Shown here in pieces: positions 33,785-44,200 of a DNA stretch of 64,000 nucleotides. Under the pieces are notes generated by a model. The model saw only the letters and a program-made list of their open reading frames with translations, had not been told where the DNA came from and searched no databases. Every line of letters starts with the position of its first letter. Position 1 is the first letter of the stretch. The DNA is from Pseudomonas sp. ANT_H12B (lineage in GTDB: Bacteria; Pseudomonadota; Gammaproteobacteria; Pseudomonadales; Pseudomonadaceae), in the NCBI RefSeq assembly GCF_008369325.1, contig NZ_VOBI01000021.1, positions 1 through 64,000 on the forward strand, given 5' to 3'. Both the position numbers and the translations under genes were made by a program.

Positions 33785-34531
33785 ATGAAACGTCTGTCGT
33801 TACTGATGGTGCTGAGCGGGTTTTCCTTGGGTATTCAGGCCGGGCCGCAGATCAACGTTGGCACGGTTTACGACTATCTGGATGGTGACAAGAGCACGTA
33901 CCTCAAGCGCGTGTTCAACAGCGGTGACAGCACCGCGTTCGTCAAGGTCAACATTCTGGAAATCATCTACGACGCCGACGGCACGTCCCGGGAAGTGCCG
34001 GTCAAGACCCAGGCGGATGCCAGCAGCCGGGATGGTCTGATGGCCAGCCCCGCGCGATTGATTGTGCCGGCCAACGGCATGCAGGGCACACGTTTGTTGC
34101 TGATGGGGAATCGCGATAGCGAACGCTATTTTCGCGTGCGCTTCATTCCGGTAGTGCCGGAAAAGGAAGACGAATTCGCAGTGTCAGGGGAAGAGTGCGA
34201 AGAATACAAAAAGACCCTGTCAGCCGGCGTCAACGTCATGACCGGGTTCGGCACGGTGTTCTTCGTACGCCCGAAAAACAGCCGCTTCGACAGCGTGATC
34301 GATGACAATCCGAACAACTATCGGCTGCGCAACAACGGCAACACAGTGGTGCTGATCGATGAGTTTCGCAATTGCTCGTTGAAGAACGAAACCGACTGCG
34401 AGCCAACCACCAAACACCATGTTCTTGCGGGCAAGACTTTTGAGTTCGAGAAGAAACCCGGGCGTGAATACCGCTTCAATCTGGTCGAGGGCGACGCCAA
34501 AAAGACGCTGCGCATCGCGAGCCCTTCGTGA
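33785..34531 (+). CDS. CS1-type fimbrial periplasmic chaperone (operon B)
   Basis: 248 residues from ATG 33785, preceded by GAGG; an ATG at 33725 gives a 20-residue longer form but would displace the signal peptide (ending GIQA). Very close to the operon A chaperone: PQINVGTVYDYLDGDKS, FVKVNILEIIYDADGTSRE, SPARLIVPANGMQG and NNGNTVVLIDEFRNCS. It is the least diverged member of the duplicated pair apart from the usher. Confidence 0.88.
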   Translation: MKRLSLLMVLSGFSLGIQAGPQINVGTVYDYLDGDKSTYLKRVFNSGDSTAFVKVNILEIIYDADGTSREVPVKTQADASSRDGLMASPARLIVPANGMQGTRLLLMGNRDSERYFRVRFIPVVPEKEDEFAVSGEECEEYKKTLSAGVNVMTGFGTVFFVRPKNSRFDSVIDDNPNNYRLRNNGNTVVLIDEFRNCSLKNETDCEPTTKHHVLAGKTFEFEKKPGREYRFNLVEGDAKKTLRIASPS

Positions 34532-34566
34532 CGGCAAACAACCCTCATCTACAACAGGTACCTGAC

Positions 34567-35070
34567 ATGATCAAGCAATCGGCCATCGTCTTGTGTTTAG
34601 GCGGTATGACGCTGATGAGTTGTGTGGCGTTCGCGGCACGGGAAGAGCACAGGTTCGAAGTGTCGGTAGATATTCCGACCCTGCGGTTCTACGTCATACC
34701 GGCGGAGACGGACTGGATTCATCGAGAGCAAATTCTGCCGTGGAATATCAACACCTCAACCTTGGGCGGGCTGCGCAAAAACTTCGACGTCAAACACGAC
34801 ACCAGTGCCATCGAGGCGCGGCTGGAGAGCGAGCCGTACCTGTCCAATGGCCGTGACGAACAGAACATTTACTTGCGTGTCAGCTTCAACGGCATGGAGT
34901 TGAGCCACGACGCGCAACCGCGGCAAGTGGTATCGGCCGAACAGGCAATGACGGGTGGGCGTTTTCCCCTGGAGATACAGCCGAAAGTACCCGCTGGCGG
35001 CTATAAGCCGGGCAACTACTACGGGAATGTCCATCTGATCTTCAACGCCGTCGCGCCCGCAGGCATCTAA
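34567..35070 (+). CDS. CS1-type minor fimbrial subunit (operon B)
   Basis: 167 residues from ATG 34567, signal peptide ending CVAFAA. It pairs with the 28430 protein: FEVSVDIPTLRFYVIPAE, KNFDVKHDTSAIEARLESEPYLSNGRDEQNIYL and the zipper YKPGNYYGNVHLIFNAV. A likely minor pilin or adaptor between shaft and tip. Confidence 0.85.
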   Translation: MIKQSAIVLCLGGMTLMSCVAFAAREEHRFEVSVDIPTLRFYVIPAETDWIHREQILPWNINTSTLGGLRKNFDVKHDTSAIEARLESEPYLSNGRDEQNIYLRVSFNGMELSHDAQPRQVVSAEQAMTGGRFPLEIQPKVPAGGYKPGNYYGNVHLIFNAVAPAGI

Positions 35071-35082
35071 GGGACTTGTTCA

Positions 35083-36333
35083 GTGAAAAGTACTTCAAGG
35101 CTAGTCGCAACAGCACAGAGCTGTCTCGTCATCCTGGGCATTATGATCGCGTTGCTGCCCCTCTCCGCAGGTGCCGTGACGCAGCAAATCCGTGCGGTGT
35201 TCAAACCCGCCCCCGCCAATCCTCAATACAACGAATTCGAGAACAGAACGCCTCTCAGTGGCTTCTGTCTCGATAACCCGCCGCAGTGTCAGGCGGCGAA
35301 ATTGTTCAGCCTGCGGTTGCCCATTGGCTCCTATTCGAATGCGACCATTCAGGGCGGGCATTCCAACGAACGTATGGGCGCCATGTTCAACATTCCGTCG
35401 CAGTGGCAGACCATTACTGTCACCCATCCCGCGGCGCCACCGCAGGTGGTGAAGTTTAGGGTTGCCGGAATGGGGGTGGCGTACAAATTGCCAAAACCGG
35501 CACCAGAACTGACAGATGGAGCCGGGCATAACTTTCTTTGGGAGGGATTTACCTGGAGTTACGCCGGTCCCCCGTGCACAGGCCTGATGGGGGCTGGCAA
35601 TGACATCGGCTTCAACAGTTTCTGGAGGCACCCCATTGGCGCGGGTACCTGTGCCAAGAAGGCGATGTTCGATATTCCGCAGCCGTTCAACTATGAAACG
35701 TTCGATATCACCTATGAACTGATCACCCCGAACCCTCTGGACATGGTCTCGGGCCAGTACACCGGACAACATGTGTTTCGAGTGGGCCCGAACCAGGATT
35801 TCGATCTGGGCGATGTCATGGTTACCAATGACGACACGATCGTTCTGGATTTTCTACTCGATGTTGAGCACGAGCTAAAAGTCTCCATTCCTCCTGGTGG
35901 TGAAAACGTCCGATTGGTCCCGGCAGGTGGCTGGCAAAGCTGGTTGCACGCGGGCCGTAAACCGGTGCGGATTTTCCGCGATCAGACGTTCAATATTTCG
36001 GCCAGTTCTCGTTTCAAGATGTACCTGGATTGCCAATTCGGCCCGGGGTTGCCCTGCTACTTGAGTGACGGCAATAACGTCTCCGTCCCGATGGAGATCA
36101 GTGTCAGTTTGCCTGCCGGCCTGATGGATACCAGCGGCAAGCCGGTCAATCGACAGATGTTAAAAGTGGGGGAGGCGGACGGGGTGGTGTTTCAGCCCAG
36201 TCAGTACGTGGATCGAAAGTCCGGAACGTTGCACTTCGAACTGCATAAAGATGCGATTGAACCCATACTTTTACCGCAAACGGGCAAGCACTATCGCGGT
36301 ACGGTGGTGGTTATCTGGGATTCGGTAGTCTGA
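35083..36333 (+). CDS. CS1-type fimbrial tip adhesin, CfaE/CblD family (operon B, second)
   Basis: 416 residues beginning at GTG 35083, 12 nt after the minor subunit. Signal peptide ends SAGA. Same architecture as the other two tips: EFENRTPLSGFCLDNPPQC in the adhesin part, then SIPPGGENVRLVPAGGWQSWL, KPVRIFRDQTFNISASSRFKM and VVVIWDSVV. It has no counterpart in operon A, so operon B can make two alternative tips. A hairpin terminator follows. Confidence 0.88.
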   Translation: MKSTSRLVATAQSCLVILGIMIALLPLSAGAVTQQIRAVFKPAPANPQYNEFENRTPLSGFCLDNPPQCQAAKLFSLRLPIGSYSNATIQGGHSNERMGAMFNIPSQWQTITVTHPAAPPQVVKFRVAGMGVAYKLPKPAPELTDGAGHNFLWEGFTWSYAGPPCTGLMGAGNDIGFNSFWRHPIGAGTCAKKAMFDIPQPFNYETFDITYELITPNPLDMVSGQYTGQHVFRVGPNQDFDLGDVMVTNDDTIVLDFLLDVEHELKVSIPPGGENVRLVPAGGWQSWLHAGRKPVRIFRDQTFNISASSRFKMYLDCQFGPGLPCYLSDGNNVSVPMEISVSLPAGLMDTSGKPVNRQMLKVGEADGVVFQPSQYVDRKSGTLHFELHKDAIEPILLPQTGKHYRGTVVVIWDSVV

Positions 36334-36355
36334 TGGCGACGCGTCATTAGCACGT

Positions 36356-36400
36356 GCCTGAATACGCTGAGTAAAGCAGTAACTGTCAGCGTATTCAGGC
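36356..36400. terminator. Bidirectional terminator between fimbrial operon and effector gene
   Basis: GCCTGAATACGCTGA is followed after 15 nt by its exact reverse complement TCAGCGTATTCAGGC. This 15-bp stem lies between two convergent genes and can end transcription from both sides; T runs are weak. Confidence 0.7.
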
Positions 36401-36409
36401 GTTTATCGA

Positions 36410-39400
36410 TTATTGCCCGGAGCGCTCCAGAGCTTCACGGGTCAAGCGTCTCGACAGTTGTTTTTCTTCATACCCCAGATCGATCAGCAATTGGTCGAAA
36501 ATCGCCTCGGCGATCGGTTCATCGGCAAAGACCTCTGCCTCCGTTAGCGGCAGATCGTGCATGAGTTCCCGCAAGCGATTTCGCAGTGCATTTCGTTCGA
36601 AGTTCGCCGACGCTGCCCACTCCCGCTGAACGCTACGCAAGGTCTCGAACTGCTCGCATTTGGCCAAATACTGACGGGTGTTGGTTTCAATCCGGACCGT
36701 ATACCGTTCACGCAGATAGTCCTCCCAGAAATTTTGTTCGAGCATTCTGTTCACCAGCCCATCACCTTCGCCTAGCTCAAGAACTGTGTCGTAGGCTCTA
36801 TCGATCATCGCGTCAGTGACGCCAGAAACCGGCCGGTAAAGCATACCTTCGGACTGCCAGGGCAAGTTCAAGCGCTGCGCCAGACCGGTGTGGTAGGCCA
36901 AGTAGACTTCAACCTCGTCGGGGTTGCCGCCGCGGGTGCTGATATCAATCCGGGCGATATCGTTGACCTGACTCAATCGCGCCGCACCTTTGGCCAACGT
37001 CACCAGTTTCTGTTCAAGCTGCGCCGGATCAGTGGAATAGGAATACGCCTCGGACGCGAGCACCTTGATCCCCATGTTGTTGAACAGTTGCGCCCCGGCA
37101 TCGGCGCAGTCCACCGGGGCGATGGCCATGATGAATAGCTCTTCGCGCAAGCGCGAATCGACGTGCACTGCGTCGAGCATTCGCCAGACCCTCTGCAGCA
37201 GTTGATCCCGGACCTGGCCGCCGGCCCGGTAATCGGATGACAGCCGTGTGTCGAGCAGCACGGTCATGAACGGTTCTGCGTCGGGCTCGTCGATCAGTTC
37301 CGACCAGAGGCTCGCTCGATCGACACCCCAGCCAGGCACATCGTTCCAGAGTTCTGCGCTGTAATTCGAGCTGATAATCCATTCTGTTTGACTGTTTGCA
37401 GGCACGATGGGCTCAGGGGGGAGTGCCATTGAGCGGCGGATTTCTTGGTAGCGCTTCTGGTTCCGTTCTGACAGATTGCCGACATCCAGTCGGGTTCGCG
37501 CCACCACCCAGGCTTGCGGTGAGCCAGGCAGCACCTCAGGAATCAGCCTGATCGGGTTGTCTCGAATATCCAGCAGAAAGCCACGGGGCCTGGGCTTACG
37601 CAGGGTGCCTTCGGGCCAGGTCATGATCACGGTGTCTCTCAATCCCACGACTTTTAGCCGGGGCATGCGCGAGATATCCACAACCCGACCCAACGGGTTT
37701 TCATCGAGTCTGAGTATTTCCAGGTAGGTCAAGTGCTTCAGCCTTTCCACGGCGGGGGCGTCCAGCACGATTTCGTTGTCACTCAAGCGCAGGCGTTCCA
37801 GCCGGTGCATTGCTCCGATGTTTTCGGGCAGGCTCGTCAGGTCACAGCCTTTGGCGCTGAGTTCGCGAAGGTTGGGAAAGTCTTTCAACAAGCCGTTCGC
37901 CTTGGCGGAAAAGCGTGTGTTGTCGAGTTTCAGGATCGTGACTTTGTCCAGAAACCTTTTTAGCTGCGGTCGTTCCGGCCACTCGGATTTCAGGTCCAGG
38001 GGCAGCAGATCCTGTGACAGATCCAGCGCATAGCCGTGCAAATCGGTACGGCCACCGAGTTTCGTGTTTTTTCGCTCAAAGCAGTCGAGCAAGCGTTGGG
38101 CAATCTGCTGCCGGACTCCGCGCAAAGGAATCGGATTATCGGCATCTAGCCCGGCGGACTGGAGCTCCCAGAGATCGACGAATTTTCGAAGTATGTCGAG
38201 ATCGTTTTCTTGTTCTTCCAGAAGCATCATCGGTTCGCCCGTTTCGATAAGGGCGTTGGCGAACGTGTCGACCTCGACAGTGCTGAAATGCGGATGAAGA
38301 TCCTGAATGCGTTCATGCAGTGTTTTGCCTTCCTTGCTGAGCCCACCGCCACGAACCAACAGCATCGTTTCATGTTCGGCAACAGCTCGAATCGGCGGCG
38401 TTGCAAGGACTGTCCGCCTCTCGCTGGGTGGAGCTGACTTGGCGATGACCCACTGCCTGAAAAACTCGGCATCGCCCGGTTTGTAGCCCAACGCGTTTTT
38501 TCCTTCCTTGCCCATGGCATGCAGCAGGGATTCAAAAAAAACATCGGCATCATGAATCGGCTGATCCGAGGTATCACGCACCTGATATTTCCCCGCGTCA
38601 TCGCGAATCAAAACCCTAACCTGAGTGGCGTCCTCGGGGCCGGCGCTGCAACGCAGCTCGCCATCGAATGTACGCTGGCGGATTTCAATGCGCAGGTCGC
38701 CAAACATATCGGTGTGTAGACGCAACGCCCCCAGCGCCAGACGTTCCGTGTCGATATTGCTCAATGTGTCGAGGCACAGACCTTGGGCTGCGCGGACCGA
38801 TTGCATTTCGAACTGAAGCTCTCGTGCCTGGGTTTTGAGGCGCAAGGGCAGTCGAAGACTTCGCGCAATTTGCTGTCGCTCCGAGGGCGTTGCGCCCGCC
38901 ATGATGTTTTCCACTACACGAGCAGGCAGCTCGGGAAAGTCGCTGAACAGTAAGATGGTTTCGGGGGATAACGCGGCTGTGGGGCTTGGCGCGGTGCCGA
39001 GTCGTTGCAGGGTATCGGCCAGCAACGGCGGCGGAGGGGCGTTCTCGACATGCATCCTGCGCAAGGCCGCTTCGTCGGTGCCGCTGATCTGACGAATCTG
39101 TTCCAGTTGTACGTCGTTGAAGGCATCGGTGGTGTGACCGATGCGCCTCATCAGTGTCGGGCCTTCCCATTCGCGCGGGTTTTCCGTTTCGCTGACCCAG
39201 GCACCTTGACCGTTGTGCTGCAGGGTCGGTGCATACGCATCTGCACGTTGTGGATGCTGGATGCGGTGCTGCCCGGTGGCCGGGTCTTCTTGCACTTCGA
39301 AGTGCTGATCGTCCAACCGCAAAATATGTTGGTCCTGATGCTGGTAAATGCCCCGTTCATCGGGGCTGGCGTCGGTCGGTAACGCAAGCTCTGTCAGCTG

Positions 39401-41080
39401 ATACGGCGTCAGATCAGAATTCCACAACCGCATCTGGCCATTCGGCAGCTGCACCGGTTTCAGGCCTTCGAAGAATGGCGAGAGTTTCGCCCGTGCGACG
39501 TTTCCGAGGGTGGCGCCCGCCGCAAACGCGCCCAATTGCACCACGCTTTCCAGCACGCCAATGGCCTGCTCGCCAGCCTCGGCCAAATGGCCTTCGGCCA
39601 GGTCGACGAGGCCCTCGACCACTTCATCGGTCAGTTGATAGGCGATGTAGGCCATCATCAACTCGCCCAGGCCGGGCACCAAGGGTAATGCCACCAGCAG
39701 TGCGACATTGAATATGTCCGAGAGCATTTTTTCCAGGTTGTCCCACCAGGCCCAGCGGGCCATGCGGTCGGCATATTCGGTGGAAATTGCGATTTCCCGT
39801 GCATCGTTGAGGATCTTGTTCAGCTTCTGCTGGTAGAGGTAGCCCCATAGATCGCCGGTGAAGCGGGTCGCGCGATCGTCCTGAATCTTCGATAGGCGAA
39901 ATTGCAGATTCGGGTTATCCACAGGCGTTTCGCGCCAACTGGGCAGGTTTGAACCCGGTGGTGCCGGTTGCCACTTCACCTTGCTCAAGCGGTCATTCAA
40001 CCCGGCAAAAAAATGCCCACGTTGCTGATGGTCGACGAACTGGCTGAAGAACTGCTGATAGCTTTTGGGGGCGGTTGCATTACGTAGCTGGCGTGTCAGC
40101 TCAGCCATGAATTCGAGCAACGACGGGTATTGCCTGAGAGGGTGCTCGGGGTCATGAGGAACGTATGCAATCACTGGAACCGGAGAACTGGCGGTGTCTA
40201 CATCGGGTGCGATCAGGACGATGCCGGTCAGGGACGCGTCCATCATGGACAGGTTGTAATAGTTGACGGATTGCCCGTGCCATTTAAGGTTTCTTCGGTC
40301 GTCGAGCATGCCCTGTACGACGTTGTGAGCGTCATGGTCGATGTCATTTTTCATCAGCGCCATTTGGGCCGCGGTACTGAGTGCGCTCTTGTGGCTGAGA
40401 ATGACTTTATGGCGCAAAAACTGCCTGGCCACGCTGTTGGTCGAGAGCAAAAACTCTTTCAGGTGCTGTTCGTATCGGGCGCCGATGTTCAGTTCGCGAC
40501 ACAGTGATTTGAACTGATCGATGCTCATTTTGCGCTTTAGATGTTTTACGTCGAAATGCCCGCGGGCGTCGGGCCGGGTGATGAACTCCGAGTATTCGGA
40601 GAACGCCTCATCGTGGGAAAAATTGTGCAGCGCGGCATCCAGCAGCGAGACGGTTCGGCTGGTCGTTCCGCCTGAAAAGTCATGCACCCACCATGAGGTT
40701 TTTACGGGCGCGTACAACCGCAACCAGGTTTGTTCGACGTCTTCTTTGACGCCGTAACGCTCTTCCAAAGCCTCCTGCAGCAGCGGTTTGGCAAAGGCAT
40801 ACACATCTTGCAAATTGCTCAGCGCACGATCCACGTTGTTTTGCGCGGCCCAGGCGAGCTTGATGTCGTTCTTCAAGCGCTGATGATCCGCGACTGACGC
40901 ACTCTGGTGCCACTCGGGAATCGTCACTCTTACGGTGTTCAGCGCTTTGATCCGAGACGATGAAGCATTCAGCATCCAGGGAGGAATGGCCTTTTTGACC
41001 AGTTCAAAGTGGATACTTTTATCGGAGAAGGTGGAGGGTGTCTGTTCTGACCGTTGTTGTGTCAGGGGAATAATGGGCAT
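36410..41080 (-). CDS. LRR protein with C-terminal NEL-type E3 ubiquitin ligase domain (probable effector)
   Basis: 1556 residues. The N-terminal ~750 residues resemble DUF6543/dermonecrotic-toxin-type regions of large Pseudomonas proteins, with a hydrophobic stretch at about 455-485 (LLVALPLVPGLGELMMAY) that may insert in a membrane. Leucine-rich repeats occupy about 1050-1190 (LRELSAKGCDLTSLPENIG, LERLRLSDNEI). The end matches NEL ligases of IpaH/SspH type: APVDCADAGAQLFNNM carries the catalytic C-x-D motif (Cys1325), then DEVEVYLAYHTGLAQRLNLP and PVSGVTDAM. NEL enzymes transfer ubiquitin in eukaryotic cells, so a host target is implied. There is no signal peptide, and no secretion genes are in the window. 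Confidence 0.85.
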   Translation of the reverse strand: MPIIPLTQQRSEQTPSTFSDKSIHFELVKKAIPPWMLNASSSRIKALNTVRVTIPEWHQSASVADHQRLKNDIKLAWAAQNNVDRALSNLQDVYAFAKPLLQEALEERYGVKEDVEQTWLRLYAPVKTSWWVHDFSGGTTSRTVSLLDAALHNFSHDEAFSEYSEFITRPDARGHFDVKHLKRKMSIDQFKSLCRELNIGARYEQHLKEFLLSTNSVARQFLRHKVILSHKSALSTAAQMALMKNDIDHDAHNVVQGMLDDRRNLKWHGQSVNYYNLSMMDASLTGIVLIAPDVDTASSPVPVIAYVPHDPEHPLRQYPSLLEFMAELTRQLRNATAPKSYQQFFSQFVDHQQRGHFFAGLNDRLSKVKWQPAPPGSNLPSWRETPVDNPNLQFRLSKIQDDRATRFTGDLWGYLYQQKLNKILNDAREIAISTEYADRMARWAWWDNLEKMLSDIFNVALLVALPLVPGLGELMMAYIAYQLTDEVVEGLVDLAEGHLAEAGEQAIGVLESVVQLGAFAAGATLGNVARAKLSPFFEGLKPVQLPNGQMRLWNSDLTPYQLTELALPTDASPDERGIYQHQDQHILRLDDQHFEVQEDPATGQHRIQHPQRADAYAPTLQHNGQGAWVSETENPREWEGPTLMRRIGHTTDAFNDVQLEQIRQISGTDEAALRRMHVENAPPPPLLADTLQRLGTAPSPTAALSPETILLFSDFPELPARVVENIMAGATPSERQQIARSLRLPLRLKTQARELQFEMQSVRAAQGLCLDTLSNIDTERLALGALRLHTDMFGDLRIEIRQRTFDGELRCSAGPEDATQVRVLIRDDAGKYQVRDTSDQPIHDADVFFESLLHAMGKEGKNALGYKPGDAEFFRQWVIAKSAPPSERRTVLATPPIRAVAEHETMLLVRGGGLSKEGKTLHERIQDLHPHFSTVEVDTFANALIETGEPMMLLEEQENDLDILRKFVDLWELQSAGLDADNPIPLRGVRQQIAQRLLDCFERKNTKLGGRTDLHGYALDLSQDLLPLDLKSEWPERPQLKRFLDKVTILKLDNTRFSAKANGLLKDFPNLRELSAKGCDLTSLPENIGAMHRLERLRLSDNEIVLDAPAVERLKHLTYLEILRLDENPLGRVVDISRMPRLKVVGLRDTVIMTWPEGTLRKPRPRGFLLDIRDNPIRLIPEVLPGSPQAWVVARTRLDVGNLSERNQKRYQEIRRSMALPPEPIVPANSQTEWIISSNYSAELWNDVPGWGVDRASLWSELIDEPDAEPFMTVLLDTRLSSDYRAGGQVRDQLLQRVWRMLDAVHVDSRLREELFIMAIAPVDCADAGAQLFNNMGIKVLASEAYSYSTDPAQLEQKLVTLAKGAARLSQVNDIARIDISTRGGNPDEVEVYLAYHTGLAQRLNLPWQSEGMLYRPVSGVTDAMIDRAYDTVLELGEGDGLVNRMLEQNFWEDYLRERYTVRIETNTRQYLAKCEQFETLRSVQREWAASANFERNALRNRLRELMHDLPLTEAEVFADEPIAEAIFDQLLIDLGYEEKQLSRRLTREALERSGQ

Positions 41081-41244
41081 TGCTGATCGTCCGTGATCGA
41101 AAATGGAGCGACCAGACTAGGCAAGGGGAGTACCCGAAAAAAGCTCAAATATTCGGTCGAAACAGCACCGGTTTCGACTCGAATCCTCGAAAAATGAGGA
41201 GTGAAAAATACATAGTTACCCCACGCCCGACCGGTTTTTACTGT

Positions 41245-44200
41245 TTAACGTTCAGCGGTGACCACAGGGGCCTGGCACATGGTGTGAGTGCCCGGTTGCA
41301 GATACGGCGACAAGATTGGCGCCATGCCCTTGAGCACCTGCACCGGCAGCGCCGAGGTGAATTTGAAGTTCTCCGCCGAGCGCCCCGGGACGAAGGCGGT
41401 CAAGGTGCCGAAATGGTTGTCGCCGATAAAGAACACGAACGTCGCCGTACGGTTGATCGACTTGGAGCTGAGAATCCGCCCGCCGGAACCGATGGCTTCG
41501 ATGCGGTTGTCGCCGGTGCCGGTCTTGCCACCCATGGCCAGCGGGCTGCCGTCAGCCAGTTTGAAACTGCCGGCCACGCGCTTGGCGGTACCGGCATCCA
41601 CCACCTGGGAGAGGGCTTCGCGCATCGCCGCGGCAACCTCGGACGGCATGACCCGTTTGCCGACATCCGGGTCATTGGCCAGTCGGGTTTCATACGGTGT
41701 GTTTGCCGCGAAGTTCAGGCTGTCAATGCGCAATGTCGGCATCCGCACACCGTCGTTGAGAATGGTGCCGACCAACTCCGCCAGCGCTGTAGGGCGGTCG
41801 CCGGAGCTGCCGATGGCGGTGGCCAGCGACGGCACCAAATGGTCGAACGGATAGCCGACTTTCCGCCAGCGCTGATGAATGTCGAGGAACGCCTCGATCT
41901 CCAGCATGGTGCGGATGCGACTGTCACGGGCACCCTTGTGACGGCTTTTGAACAGCCAGCTGTAGACTTCCTGACGTTCAAACTGGCTGGCTTTGACGAT
42001 CTGGCTGAACTTGGCATCGGGGTTGTTCAGCAGGTAACCCATCAACCACAAGTCGAGCGGGTGGACCTTGGCGATAAAGCCTTGGTCCGGCAGGTCGTAC
42101 TTACCTGGCCGGTAATTCTCGTAGAGCCGTTCGAGGCGTTCGTCGGTGAGTTTTTCGGTGAGCTTGGCGCCTTTCAGGTGCGAGCGCACGAAGGTGTTGA
42201 AGCTTTCCTGACTGGCCTGTGGCAGCAAATACCGGTGCACTGCGGCCATGCGAATCGGTGTCGGGCGCATGCTGTCGAGGAAGGTGTCGAGCCGCGCCTG
42301 AGTGTCCTTGTTTTTGTATTTTTTCCAGAACTTCAGCAGGAACGAAGTACCTTCGCGATCGGCGAACGAGGCCAGGTATTCCTGACGTCTTGGGTCGCGG
42401 TCGTCCTTGAGCAATTCGGCGCTGTTGTTCGAGCCGGAATAGGTCGTGTAGCGCACCAGGTCACGCATCAGCCGAATGAACGGCAGGTTGATCGACTCAC
42501 GGATGGCATCGCGTAGCGTCGGCAGGCGGCCATTGTCTTCGTTGCGAAAGTTATGGAACGTGTGCAGCCCGCCACCGGTGAAAAAGGCTTCGCCGGGGCT
42601 GGCGGAGTATTTGCGGTCCAGTGCTGCGCCAAGCATGGCCGGCAGGTTACGGTCTTTATTCTGGATCAGGTAATCGACGGCCCAGCGGCTCAGACGGTCC
42701 TGGTCCGGAACGTCGACTTTCTTCAGTTCCGGGACGGTCATCGTGGCGTATTTATCGTGCAGCTCGGCGATGATCTGCAGGTAGGTGGTCAGCACGCGCA
42801 TTTTGGCGGTGGAGCCCAATTCCAGTTTGCTGCCTTCGTTGATATCAAATGGCTGATCGGTGCTGTCGGTTTGCACTCGTACCCGTGAACCGTCCGGGGT
42901 CAGCTCGAACAGCGTGAAGCTGTAGCGCACTTGCGTGGTGCTGGTGGGGGTGAGCAGGCGTTCGCCGATCAGGCCGATTTGCGCTGCATAAGCCGGGTCG
43001 GCCAGATGCTTGAGGTATTCGGTGGCCTGGGTTTGCAGCTCGCCTTGCAGGGTGCTGGTGGCCGAGAGGTCGAGGCGATCGAGGTCGTACAGCGGACGGT
43101 TGAGCAAACCACCCAGACGGCTGCGCGCCACGCTGATGCCTTTGTTGGTTTCGATCGGCTGGATGGTTGGCTGGGTTTGCCAGTCGCGATAGATCACTTT
43201 GCTGGCTAACGCCGCTGCCGCCAGGGGTGTGTCGATCACGCCGTTTTGCGCCAGCAGGCGAATGTGGCTGTCGGTGAGGTCGGCCAGTTCGTCGTGACCC
43301 TTGGTCAGGTAATGGGAAGGGCGGCGCTGGGCAATCATCAACGACAACATCTCACGCAGGGCCAAACCTTTTTCCGACATGCTTTTTGGATCGGTCGCGG
43401 CGCTGGCCAACCGTTCGTTGGCCTTGTTGAAATCGGCGCCGTACCAGACGCGCAAGCCTTCGGCCATGCCATACACTTCACCGTGGCCCGGCACGGCCGA
43501 CAGCGGCACGCTGTTGAGGTAATCGCGAATCACGTTTTGCCGAGCCTCGAGCGTTTCCGGCCCGGCTTGATAAGCCCGCACGCTGGCGGAAATCATTTGA
43601 CGGATTTTTTCCGCACCCGACACCGTCAAGCCATTGGGCGAGTGACGGTACTTTTCAAGTTGGGTGGCGAGGGTGCTGCCACCCGCCGACTGGCCCGGCA
43701 GGTGCATCAACTTGGCGACCTGGGACCACGCGGCCATGCCGAACCGTGGCCAATCCACAGCAGGGTTGGCCAGGGGTTGACGGGGGTCGAGCAAGAAGCG
43801 GTTTTCGATGAACAGCAAGCTGCTGACCACCACCGGTGGGATCGCCGCAAAGCTGGAATAGAGTTGTTGCGGATATTTGTACTGGTACAGCGGTGCCGCG
43901 CGGCAATCGGTGATCGACAACCCGGCCTGGATTTTTTCCGCGTAGGGCACGAAAAAGCCCTTGTCGCTGTAGTTCATTAGCGCCTGGGAAAAGCGCGTTT
44001 GCGATGAAACGACGTAATCACGCTTGAGCAAGCGTGGCAGGAACTCATCCAGGGAGCTGTAGCCCAGGCGCAGATCAAAAGGCCCCTCACCGGGGTAGCG
44101 AATTGCGTCGCTGGGGCCCGGTTGCATTGTGTAGTTCAGGGACGCGGCATATTTGCTGACTTCCCGGGCCTGGAATTTCGAGGTGCGCATTTCCTTGGCG

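Noticed and set aside
41080..42516. 478-codon plus-strand frame opposite the penicillin-binding protein
   Set aside because: Antisense shadow; the minus strand has all GT51 and transpeptidase motifs.
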